Shown: in pieces, positions 12,401 to 22,348 of the stretch
How positions within the stretch are numbered: the stretch's first letter is position 1
Layout of the letters: each line of letters opens with the position of its first letter
Assembly: GCA_963969365.1 (NCBI GenBank)
Contig: OZ017753.1
Location: forward strand, 2,046,001-2,110,000
Direction of reading: 5' to 3'
DNA length: 64,000 nt
Source of the DNA: Asterochloris sp. CNOR1
Lineage: Eukaryota > Chlorophyta > Trebouxiophyceae > Trebouxiales > Trebouxiaceae
The notes under the pieces: model-generated
Databases searched by the model: none
Seen by the model: the letters and a program-made list of their open reading frames with translations, nothing else
What the model was told of the DNA's origin: nothing
Position numbers and translations under genes: made by a program

Positions 12401-15400
12401 TGGCTTGCTGCTGCCTGCTGCATGTGGAGCCTGTGCATTTTTTTGGCCTGCCTGGGATGGGATGAAGGAGGCCACCTCTGGCACCAGATGGTCAGGTCTT
12501 GGTCCCTGCCAGCAGGTTGCCTCAAATTGCACTTTGCTTGCACCTGGTGTGTTCCTGTCAAGGCTGGACAGAACAGGGTCTAGAGCCTGTGCACGTGTGC
12601 CGCAAGCAGCTGCTGCTGCACACAATTTTGGTGGGTGATGATGACAAGGGCTGACTCAGGAGAGTCGGCTCATCACTGCGGCTGCAGTGAAGCGCATGCT
12701 GCAGCCTGCACTCTACTGCCTGTAGTATTGGCCTCAGGGTCTTCATTTGGTGTGATGGATTCAGCCTTGGGCCGATGTATTACATTGGTTCTTGTACCCT
12801 TTGTCTGGCCACGAGCCAAAGTTGTCCTGTCGCAGGTGGTGCACCAGGATGGCACCGGGAGGGACTTCTGGCGGGACTGTGCCGCTCTGTTCCTCATCGC
12901 CAACCTGCCGAGGGAGTACCAGGCCTACCTGGAGGACCTGGCAGCCGGGAATGTGATGGCTGCAGAAGAGAAGGCAGAGCAGGACAACGAGAAGCCAGGG
13001 GCAGGTATATCCTGCCTAGGGGCAGCTTTACTTGACATGACTGCCTGTCGTCAGAACGTACTCGTCAGTCCAGGCCAAGCAGTCCGCAGCTTGCATAGAG
13101 GACCACAAATGGTCTGTGGTGCCTTTCAGGCATGCAAACATTTCTGGGGTGGATGCTAGGGCTGGCTCAGGCATGTAATGCCTCAGTCAGGCCAGAGGCC
13201 TACAAATGTGTTGTGGGGTTGGGTCACACTGCAGGCATGCAGGCTAGAATATGACATCAAGGCTGACTGAAGCGCAGTGACATGTAAGCCAGGCTGGAGG
13301 CCTTTCATTGAACGAATGGTGTAGTGTGTGCTGCTAGCAAGTGATCACTGCTCGCTGGCTGGTCCAGCAGCCCATGATCTGGTGGGCTTAGGAGCACTTG
13401 TGCATTGCCTGCTGCAGGCAAGCAGGCTGCAGAGGCGGAGCTTGACGCTGACTTGGGTACTATGATGACACCTGAGCTACGCCACCTTGATGCTGGAGAA
13501 ACCCCCAATGCGGCTGGTGCTGCAGCAGCGTCTGACATCTTAGGTCAGGATCTTACCTGTCCTGCTCCATGTAGGCATGAAGCCATCTTGTGCTGTTGCA
13601 TTGACTCAAAGGTGCTGTCCATTCAGCTTGCACTTTGGTGCCCGCCAGGTACTACCGTGCGCCGCACTGGCTGACTTGCTCCAGTCTATGGGGCAACAGG
13701 GCAAGTCAAGCAGCAGATGTGACCAGGCCCAAGACTGCAACATAGATGGAAAGTGACCTCTCAGTCACCCGCTGCAGGAGCACAACTTCTGGCAGCACAG
13801 GCTCATTTCACTCCATCAACACGTGCTTCTGGAAAGAAGAGCAGCAAGCGTCCTTTGCCACCAGGCAAGTCACCTCCGAGGCCCTGCGATCACAGCAGCA
13901 GCTTGCTGAACCTGCTGAGCAGCCTTTATTGCCTGGGTGTGAATTAGTTCTGCTGCAGGCAGGGTGTCTTTTAATTTCCTGTGCTGCATGAGCCACGGCC
14001 TGGCTGTACTCTCGTGCTGTTTTGGGCAATGCTGGCTGCCTGGTGTGTCTGCAGATGCAGCTCAGCTGCTGCTTAAACACGTCCAGGTGTCAAGGCACAT
14101 GCTCAGCGTTGTTTGCCTCGCAGGTCAGCTGCTGCCACCAGGACGTGTGTGCAGCTGAGCCTATCTGCTGGGCAACTGTAGGTGCCTGAGAAGCTTTCTC
14201 CAGGAGGGCAGCACAGCTATTGTGACAAGAGCTTTCCCTGCCTGCAGGGGCGGCTCAGCTGCTGCTGTCAGGGCTCAAGGCTGCAGAGGCTGAGCTGCAG
14301 CAAAAGATGGACACCCTGGACACAGCCAAGCAGGACATCATGCTAGGAATTGTCAGGCTGTGCCAGAAGTCCAAGGAGAAGCTCATCATCTTCTCTGAGA
14401 GGCACTACGCCCTGAAGGCCACAGAAAATGCCTTTCAGGAGGTGGGTTGTGCTGTACACTCTGCTCAGAGCTGTGCCTGCCTGTGTTTGCAGCACATGGC
14501 ATGTGATCAGTCACTCTGTACCTTGAACCCTATGGTGTTTTGCCAAGTCTTCTGCTCACAAGATGTGCCTGCTCACAGTTCTGATGTAAGGATATGAGGC
14601 ATTCCCAACCTGCGCTTGCTTTGAACACATGCCTGCTGCACACTTAAGCCTCTGGTGTTGCCCAGAGCTTTCTACTGAGAGCTGTGCCTGCTTGTCTTGG
14701 CAGCATCTGGGCTAGACAAGTTTGGCTGAGAGCTTTGTTCTGCTTCTGTTTGCAGCATCTGGGGTGGCAGAAGGACAGGGAGTACCTCCGCTTGGATGGG
14801 AAGACTGTGGCTGGGAAGAGGCAGGCCCTGGTGGACTCCTTCCAGGACTTTGACTCACCCGTGCGGGTAAGGGGCAGCATAGCTGTCTATCTTTGCTGCA
14901 AAGGGTCTATGCAGTTACCTGGAGTCCCTAGGATCTAGTGCAGGCAACAGGCGGGGACTCTGGGCCCGGCAGAGGGCTCTCCATTGTCTTGCGTTGTGTG
15001 GGCACCCCGCAAGCAATGGGCAGCACCTTGGCTTGCCTGCCTTGCTTGCTCTGCTGTCATGTGTTCATGGTGTTGATTCGCTGCAGCATTCTACATCGTT
15101 GATGCAGGGAGTACGCATTAGGCTGTAGGGCAGCACATAGCATCTGCTGCTGGGCGTCCCGTGAGCTGCACAGCTTGTTGTCTCTCCCTCATCCAAGGCT
15201 GCTGCCGCTGTGACACAGGTCATCCTTTTAAGCACGAAGGCTGGCGCTCTGGGCATCAACTTGGTTGCAGCCCACCGGATGATTATCTTTGACGAGCCCT
15301 GGAACCCTGTCTGGAATGCTCAGGTCAGGGCACTGCAGCCCATGCAGCTGGCTGCCAGCATGGCTGCTGCACTGCAACTTGACCTGGCGGCATGTGCAGC

Positions 15401-18400
15401 TGGCTGGCAGCCTTTAATTAGCCATGGTGTGTTGCTGATGCAAAGCAGCCTGAAGGAGAGCGAAGGCCTCAAAAGATATTCACTGCTTCCTGTATCTGCC
15501 TTGCTGCCTGCTATTGCGCGTCTGTCCTGCATCTACAAGCCGCAATGCCTCTGCAGTTGTTGTGAAACTTAGCATCTAGTCCCCACCTGTGCAGGCCATC
15601 GGGCGGATCTATCGCATGGGCCAGCAGCACCCCACCTTTGTGTACCGCCTCCTGTACTCTGGCACCGCAGAGCACGTGATGCACAACCAGAGTGTCGACA
15701 AGCAGGGGCTGTTCATGCGTGTGGTGGATGAGAAGTACATCAGAGGTGACTCCTGTCGCATGCTGTTGAGCTGCATGTAGCTCCCCATGCCTGCTGGGCA
15801 AGGCTGTCAGTTCACTGTTGCTTGAAGCCTTCAGCTCGTCCCAGGTTGTGCCTGCTTGTAAATATGTGTTGACGCTCAGCTTGCACTGATGGAGTGCATG
15901 ATGTGCACCTGGGGCCGATCTCTCCAGGTCCCCAGATTTAATTCATGACTGCCTGCCTGGCAGCGCAGTTTGCTGTCTGCTATGATCCTGCATCCTGGTG
16001 TGGTGGATATCTTGTGCTCAGACAACACTGTTGGCTGCTTGTGCAGGCCGGGACTCTAAAACCCGAAAGGTGTACTACTTTGACCCTCCAGCTCAAGGAC
16101 AGGTGGCCTCTGCAGATGACAGCACTGACCCAGTGCTGAAGGAGGTGCTGTGTCAGGACCGCAAGAGGCCACGGCCATGGATTGCAGAGGTCAAGGACTA
16201 CAAGGACTCGCTGCCAGAGGACCTGGACCAGGTGGGGTTCGGTCTGTTACTAATCAGATGTTAGCTGTGATGGTGATGTGCTGCAAGGCAGGCAGAAAAC
16301 TGGACGTCAAGGACCAACCAAGAATGCATTGCCAGAGGACGCATCAAGAGGGTAGAGGCAAGAGTGTCAGTTGCTCTGACTGCACTCGTCACCCGGTGCA
16401 AGGATGTGAGGAGATTGACCGACCAAAGCTGGCTGTGACGGGGATGAGCGCTGCTGCAAAGCAAGCAGAAGCATGTTGTCAATTTCCACATGGATGTGCG
16501 GCCAGACGATCTTCCCGTCAAGAATGCTTGTCTTCTTCGAAAGTTGTTTGGGTGCAGGCATTGCTCGAGATCAAGGGTAAGGCTGCACGGCCAGAGGAGC
16601 TTGATCCTGTGACTGGCTACTGTGTGGTATGTGCTGGGCTGCACTAATTCGTGTGCTCACTTGACAAGACCTGTTGCTGCAGATGCCAAGCAGGCTGCAT
16701 GGGAAGGCGACTCGTGCTTGCGCCTACCTGGCCTTCTGTCAGGCGCCCTGAAGCCGCTGCTGGCTTCTTCTCCCATGTGATTGCAGTAGGCCAAGCAGCA
16801 AAGCATGTCAAACACTCTTGTCTGACCCCCTACATGCCTCACGTCAGGCAGCTGACCTCACAAACCCCACCTGCTACAGGTTCTGGGCGACAAGCAGAGC
16901 AAGGCGCCTCCTGCTTGTACCTTTCTTGCCTGTTGTCAGGCTCCTCCAGCTCTCGACAGCCTGTGTCTCTCTGTTCACATTGATTCATTGCGTAGCTGAG
17001 CTGGCTATCCACCCGCTGCAGATCCTGAGCAAGGAGCAGCGGAGGGCGGCTCGCGCAGCATATCGCAAGCAGGAGCGGGAGGAGCAGGCCAGGATGGCTG
17101 CTACCGAGGGAGGCAACAAGGGTCGGTCCAGGCGCCTTCGGCGCCTGAAGGTGAGTGCTCGCGCTGGGCCTGGTGCAGCATGTGGCCTGCCCGAAGGCTG
17201 TCGCCATCAGCCTCACATATGCAGCACCAGCATGCCTGGTGCTGGCTTAGGCCTTCCTCAACACGCAGCCTGCTGCGGGCTAGCTGTCGGAAGTCTGCAT
17301 GCTGCAACAGGCTCTGTATATGCTAGCATCCTGTGAGTTCATGCTCCCCCTTTGTGGCAATTTGCAAATAGCGGCTTGGTCCCCCATAGGTTCTGCTTCT
17401 GCATGCATGGCACAGATGATGCTCAGTAACATCATGGTGATCAAAGCTCGCTCACTCCTGCATTCCTGTATGTTTAAAAAATCAGGCTGGGGCAGAAGCT
17501 GGCCACCTCATCAGCAAGCTGTACAGCACAGGCCAGTACTTTATGTGAGCTGAGAGCCTTCCTTCTTTGCTGTGGACAGCTACATATGATGACTTCTGCC
17601 TCTCTCCGGACCGAAACTGATGATGCTCACGACCCCTCTCAGCAAAGAGCCCTTCTGCCTGCAGAAAGCTGCATCAGATGATGACGACGAGGACTTTGTG
17701 CCGCCACCTGGTCTGGAGGATCATCTCCAGGGGACCCCTAGGCACACTGGATTCCAGCAGCAGGTGCCTGCTGCACCTGGTCCCAGCAGGACGCAGCCTG
17801 CATATGAACTGGGGGCTCACCAGCGCCAGAGACCCTCCTCTGGTGCTAGGCCCTCTGCAGGCCCTGCTCAGCAGGCTGCACAATCCGCCTCTGGTGCTGC
17901 TCAGCGGCCCACCCCTCAGCAGCCTGCGCCTCAGCTGCCCGGCAAGCCACCCCCCGCCACTGCACAGCAGGCCGGGCAGCTGCCGCCACAGCAGCACGCC
18001 ACGCCCGACAGTGGACCGCGCCGTATCCAGCCGCTTTCCTTCTATGACCAGGTGATAGCTGGGGCATCAGATGCTGCCAACGCCAGCGCTGCTGCCAGTG
18101 CTGCCGGGCAGCAGGCATCCCTGCAGGGCGGCAGGACTCCTGGCCACGCGCCACCCAGTGAGAAGCAGGCACGCTTGGAGCAGCCTGTGTTGCCGCAAGG
18201 GCTGCAGCAGGTGACGATGAGCACCAGCCACCCTGATGCAGATGCCACGGCGGGGCGCCAGGCACACCCAGAGAGTGGCAAGACTCCTGGCCATGTGCCA
18301 GGCGGTAAGGAACTGGCGCGCTTGGAGCGAGGCCCCTTAGCTCAGGGGTTGGGGCAGGCGCTGGCCGGCAGCCAGCCTGCTGCGGTCATGAGGGCAGCAG

Positions 18401-20822
18401 CCATAGCCCTCAGCGCTTGGGCTGAGACGGCTCGTCAACAGGGCCAGGGGGATGCAGCGGAGGGCAGCTTGCCTGCACCGCTCAGCCCAGCATGGGTGGG
18501 GCGCCGCTCCAGATCGCCGGTTTCACGGATTGGACGTGTGCCGGGGGCGCCAGGTGGCTCAGACAAGTCTGCCAGCAGGGAGCAGCAGCAGGCAGGCGGG
18601 GAGGAGGTTGTGCAGCAGGCGCTGCAAAGCAGCAGCGGCACCAGCAGCAGGCAAGCTGCTGCTGCTATGAGTGCGCCGAGCAGGGCGATTGGTGCACACG
18701 CCGCCAATGACACCGCTGCTGCTCCTTCTGGCTCCACGGCGCAGCCAAAGGTGCCAAGCCGGCTGAGACGTTGCCACTCGCAGGCAGCCCCATGTCATTC
18801 CGTGCAGCCAGGGGGGCTTCGTAGGAAGGCATCTGATTCATCTCTGGCCGGCTCCCAGGAAACCACAGGAACACCTGATGGGCTCTCCAAGCAGCAGGCC
18901 ACGAGCTCCACGCCTCCAGAGGCAGGTCAGCCTGCGCAGCAGCAGGATCCCTCAGGGCTGCAGGGGCCTGCTGCCTCTCCAAAAGCCTGTCTGTGCAGGC
19001 AGCAGGAGGAGCCTTCCAGCCTGCAGGAGGCGCCTCTGGCTGCCCGGGCCTCCCAAGTGGCCTCTGTCCTGAACATTGTGCCTGCCAGGCCTGCAGCCAG
19101 TCCACAGGCAGTGCAAGCCAGGCAGCATGCCGGAGAGGCCAAAGGCGTGCCCTCACGGGTGAGGGAGGTCGTTCCGACGGCCCGGGGCCGGCAGGAGAGC
19201 AGTGCCCGCTCATCGCCGGCCCCTACCAGGCCTGCTGCCACAGCAGAAGCAGGACTGGCCAGGCAGCCCAAAGGCCCCCACCAGGCAGCAAGGGCTGCAG
19301 GCTGGGCTAGACTCATGGGCTCCCAGAATGGCTCTGCGCGCTTATCCCCCGCGCCTGCAAGGCCTGCTGCAGCCAAGAAGGCTGCAGTGGCTGTGGCTCC
19401 AGGCCCTGCTGTACCTCGGCAGTCCAGCTCCCTGCGGCAGGTGACCCAGCCTGCTGCCACACCTGTCCCTGCCACCAGCAGTCAGCAACAGCCCAGCGCC
19501 AGAAAACGCATGCGGCGGCCTCAGGATGGCGCTGGCAGCCACCAGGGAGTGGAGGGGCCTGGCGATGCAGCAGCAGGCAAAGTAAGGCCTCAGCAAAGGG
19601 TTGCCAGGAGGGTGGACCCCTCAGGGCATGACCCAGTGCGCATTTCAAGTGTCTCCAGCCTGGGGATGGCTGAGAGGCCCGCCAAGCAGGGCCCCCCTGC
19701 CCAGCCAGAGGCTGGCACACCCCTGTCAGCAGGGCCAGAAGGGCTGGGGTGCACTACCAAGCCGGAGGGTCGCAGCTCCTCGCTGGTGAGGTCAGCACGC
19801 ATTGCCAAGGCAGAGGGCCGCAGCCCTCAGCCTGTGGGGCCCCTGGGGCAGGCCAGCGCTACCTTGCAAGAGGCCCTTGCACCAGCCAGCCTCTCTCAAG
19901 TGGCTGCTGGCCCCTCCTTGGGCCAGCAGCCGGGGACGCAGCAGCAGAGGAGGGGCCAGGACATGCGCGATCGTCTCTCTGAGACGATCACCATCACCGA
20001 CAGTGATGGCGACAGCGATGCAAAGCCGGCCTCGCAGGGCAGCAGCCACAGCCAGGCGGCACGTGGCAGACAGGTGGGTGGAAAGTGTGCTGTGGGTGCT
20101 GCTGGCCCAGTTTGTGTGATGCTGCTGCCTACAGGACTGACCCCAAGTTGGTGGCAGTGATGCACAGCCACCGTCACAGGGCGGCTGCTGGAGCCAGGTG
20201 GCAAGTTGCAGGCTGGGGTGCCAATGGGCTGCCTGGCACAAAGGACACATCTGTTGCTGCTGTGTGAGAGACAGGTGGTGGGTGGGCGCCCCTGGGATGC
20301 GCCAATGTTGCTGGCTGTGAGCCGGACATTGAGGCCAGCAAGAAGTGGGGTCTGACAGCGCTGACTTGTGTGCATTTGCTCTAGACGATGTGTAAGCACG
20401 CCATGCAACCCACTCGTGGCACTGGTCTGCACCTCCAGGGTACCATGGGGGATTGGCAGCATGCATGGTGCTAGGCTGGAGTGGCAGCTCCATGAGATAG
20501 CAACCACACAGGTGGCAAGCAAGCTGAGGTTCCGAAGGGCCCATTCAGAGGAGCAAGCACACTTGTAGCTGGCGGGCCAGAGCATGTCGTCATGCAGTGT
20601 GCTTGGCCACGACTTGCATGCTGCTCCAAACTTATGGCAGCCCCATTATGCAGCTTGTTTTCAGCCCAGCTGCTATATCTGCATGGAATGTGTGCATGCT
20701 TGCTGCAGGCAGGAGGTGGAGCTGGCACCTCACGATTATCCCAGCGGCACCAGGCCCCAGCGGGTAAAGCTCCGCCTAAAAGGGAGGCGTCTCCTGATTC
20801 AGACTTCGTCATCATTGTGTAG
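473..20822 (+). CDS. ATRX-like: ATRX/ARIP4-like SNF2 chromatin-remodelling ATPase (32 exons)
   Basis: Predicted nuclear DNA translocase. My exons: 473-574, 697-1162, 1509-1707, 2447-2819, 3477-3642, 3863-3906, 4275-4430, 5103-5263, 5531-5628, 5946-6617, 7010-7098, 7671-7826, 8389-8481, 8785-8934, 9925-10011, 10395-10526, 11014-11182, 11652-11744, 12192-12388, 12836-13004, 13418-13543, 13778-13864, 14248-14441, 14756-14866, 15219-15323, 15595-15745, 16047-16231, 16558-16626, 17022-17150, 17486-17544, 17643-20073, 20709-20822. All phases agree, giving 2,510 residues. The acidic/Ser-rich N-terminal ~890 residues precede the ATPase: [13 protein letters not shown] (~900), Walker A MGLGKT (~944), DEAH (~1068), [10 protein letters not shown], then [11 protein letters not shown] and [11 protein letters not shown] (~1466). 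GYP in place of GTP in motif III recalls ARIP4; the spacing fits the ATRX/ARIP4 clade. I see no clear ADD domain (only a CRVCSKQRC cluster in exon 4). About 810 residues of Ala/Gln/Pro/Ser-rich tail come from one 2.4-kb exon. Exon 5 and the first intron (GC donor) are the least certain parts. Confidence 0.85.
1760..1785. repeat. Hexanucleotide microsatellite (CTGTGC)n
   Basis: Four perfect tandem CTGTGC units plus a partial unit lie in the intron between exons 3 and 4 of the remodeler, about 50 bp after the donor. Confidence 0.9.
2104..2491 (+). repeat. Three degenerate copies of the exon-4 start of the remodeler
   Basis: Segments near 2104-2150, 2335-2384 and 2444-2491 share the skeleton GCGCxGGGCCxTGCAGCC...TGAGGxC..GCGC. 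The last copy is the real acceptor and start of exon 4 (2447). The first two lie upstream in the intron and carry stops or broken acceptors. Confidence 0.55.
3611..3756 (+). repeat. Tandem pair at the end of remodeler exon 5
   Basis: The exon end and donor (3611-3659) recur 96 bp downstream (3707-3756). Both share GCCACCTGGCxTCAGTGGC followed by a second shared block ending in a GGT donor-like step. The downstream copy could be an alternative exon end. Confidence 0.65.
4301..4824 (+). repeat. Degenerate copies of the exon-7 body and donor in the following intron
   Basis: Two families are mixed here. The block with AGCTGCGCATCGCT and TGGGATG is at 4301-4355 (exon 7) and 4469-4528. The exon end with CTCAGGCTGGCxCTGGAG is at 4407-4436 (real donor at 4431), 4668-4699 and 4791-4824. 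Confidence 0.6.
8915..9465 (+). repeat. Array of about six decayed copies of the motif Ia exon end
   Basis: The real exon 14 ends at 8934 in codons for VVTPAN. Sequences resembling its last ~25 nt and donor recur near 9020-9060, 9080-9125, 9200-9245, 9333-9380 and 9405-9465, each built around G(T/A)G(A/G)TGCC(T/C)GCCAxTG. Spacing is roughly 70-130 bp. The best preserved decoy (near 9422) keeps GATGCCTGCCAATGTGA. Confidence 0.6.
9591..9804 (+). repeat. 118-bp-spaced tandem pair inside the same intron
   Basis: 9591-9686 and 9709-9804 align along their whole length: both begin CTTGGCATCC, then a GTCCCCAG step, CTCAGC, CAGCAGG and TGCTGCA(T/C)TCA. Neither copy resembles the next exon (9925), so intronic DNA itself has been duplicated. 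Confidence 0.7.
14049..14275 (+). repeat. Three copies of an acceptor and exon start (remodeler exon 23)
   Basis: GCAG followed by a (G/T)CAGCTGCTGC core is found at 14049-14086, 14115-14150 and at the real exon start (14238-14275). The upstream copies keep a usable-looking AG but lose the reading frame. Confidence 0.55.
14458..14770 (+). repeat. Copies of the exon-24 acceptor region of the remodeler
   Basis: The sequence before exon 24 (GAGAGCTxTGxxTGCTT..TTTGCAGCATCTGGG) has relatives at 14458-14500, about 14530-14580 and 14650-14715. The copy at about 14705 keeps GCAGCATCTGGG exactly and is a plausible cryptic acceptor. Confidence 0.6.
16160..16545 (+). repeat. Decayed copies of remodeler exon 27 in the next intron
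   Basis: The exon end (GTCAAGGAC...TGCCAGAGGAC, 16187-16220) has a clear relative at 16308-16345 and a weaker one near 16475-16535. Two further blocks starting GCTGTGAxGGxGATG (near 16265 and 16431) bracket them, giving a unit of roughly 165 bp. Confidence 0.5.
16679..16950 (+). repeat. Three tandem ~100-bp units between exons 28 and 30
   Basis: 16679-16745, 16783-16855 and 16875-16950 share an AG acceptor-like start, an (A/C)AAGCAG core, a CT(C/T)xTGCTTG/CTTGTCTG block and an end in xxGTCAGGC. The first unit (16683-about 16742) is open and could be an extra exon or an alternative one. I left it out of the exon model. Confidence 0.55.
20787..20822 (+). other. SUMO-interaction-like motif at the extreme C-terminus of the remodeler
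   Basis: The last residues before the stop read [10 protein letters not shown]: an acidic/Ser stretch followed by four hydrophobic residues, the usual order of a SUMO-interacting motif. A second candidate, [11 protein letters not shown], lies near 19990-20020 in the preceding exon. Binding to SUMO is inference; the motif is short and could arise by chance. Confidence 0.45.
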
Positions 20823-22348
20823 TGTGCTCATCCCTTTTCCAGCTCACCCTTTCCTTTATTGTCACCTATGAAAGCTAATGTCACTGTCTGTACTCATACA
20901 GTGATCAACATGGCCCTCATGCCACTAACTCATACTGCTGGCAGCAACCATTCGCCAGCTGCAGCTATTCAGCAGCCGATGTGCGCAATCAGATCATGAT
21001 CATGCATCAAGCAGCAGTGCCCTCAGTGATGGCACCAGTGGTGGACATAGCCCAAACCAAATGAATCCGGGCCGACACTTACTGGTGCACAAAGAGCACT
21101 GCAGTGTGTAACACAGAAGGTACTGTGTTCTGGTCAGTCACAGGGGCCACCACTACATTTGATGCATGCTGCAGCTCCTCACTCACGCCCTGCTTTGCAT
21201 CATCTTGCAGCGACCAAAGCCAGCAATGCTCAGCTTCAAGGCTCACCAGCATCACAGCCCACATGCAACGGCAACACAGCGAAAAATACTGATGAGTGTC
21301 AGGGACCACATCAGCAGGTAGGTGCTCGGCCAAGGAAAGTGTTGATGAAGCACAGCCATCAGATTGCTCTGCCATGCTTTGGGCCTACAACCTTGTCTCC
21401 TTGTTGCTTGCGGGAACAGGTGCGCCACCTGGTGTTTCAAGGTCGTGAAATGACAGAGGCTGCCAGTCCCATGAACTGGGGCTGATGGCGTCATGCTGCG
21501 TGAGTGCAATGCAGTAACTTGGACCTGTGAATGCCCCATGTGCTGCCATGGGTGCGTCAGCATGTGCTGTATCGATAGCCTCTGGACATGGCCTCAATAG
21601 CTGCTTGGCACCCAAGGCTGAGACCGTTGTCATATGCCAACGATGGCGGCGGCGTTGAGGACTCTGAAACTGGTCAAACAGTAGTTGGTTAGCCATTTAA
21701 TCAGTTGAGATGGGACTGCTGGACATTGATGGCACCACCATGGCATGTGCTGATCTTTTTCAGTCATCAGCAGCCCTAGGATGCTCATTTCCGGCCTGCA
21801 TCGTGGTAGCTGAAGCCATTCTGAACAAGCCTGACCCATCACCAGCCAAGTGTATTTTTGGATGGACTGCATTGAAGGTGCGCAGGCCATGTCTAAGAAG
21901 CTTGTTTACACATACACCCCCACAGCGTGCGGACCTGGATCTGTGCAGCACATACTCTGTATCACGTTGGGACCTTTGAGGCTCCACCTCATTTGTTCAC
22001 ATCTCAGTCAGCAATTCAGATATGCAGGAGTCACAAGGCCAGTCTGCTGCACTTCAACTAGCCAAATGTGCAGTCGCCGCCAGTCTGTGGAAAGGAGCAT
22101 ATGCTGAGCGCTCAGAACTTATGTCAAGGGTCTTTCTGCCAGCGCTGTCCTCCAGCAGTCTGGCTGCCGACTCAGCAACACAGGTCAGCAGCAGTCCATA
22201 GTAGCACCTCGCCGTGAGCATGTCGGTCCTCGCAAGAGAACAGCACTCCACTTCTGCAGTCAATAGCTGTGACGCAGCCTGACACAGCGCCGATCCCCTG
22301 CTTGCGCTGCAACAAAGCGTGAGGCCAAAGGTGACAAAGTGTTGTAGC
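20823..22348. other. Region between the remodeler and the TARBP1-like gene
   Basis: No exon here matches a family I know. Open frames near 21700-21980 (+) and 22054-22464 (-) are short and of low interest. It should contain the 3' UTR of the upstream gene and the promoter, or possibly one or two 5' exons, of the downstream gene. Confidence 0.35.

Noticed and set aside
18665-19213. Minus-strand frames opposite the Gln/Ala-rich exon
   Set aside because: Low-complexity CAG/GCT repeats stay open in several frames; the plus frame joins in phase to exons on both sides.
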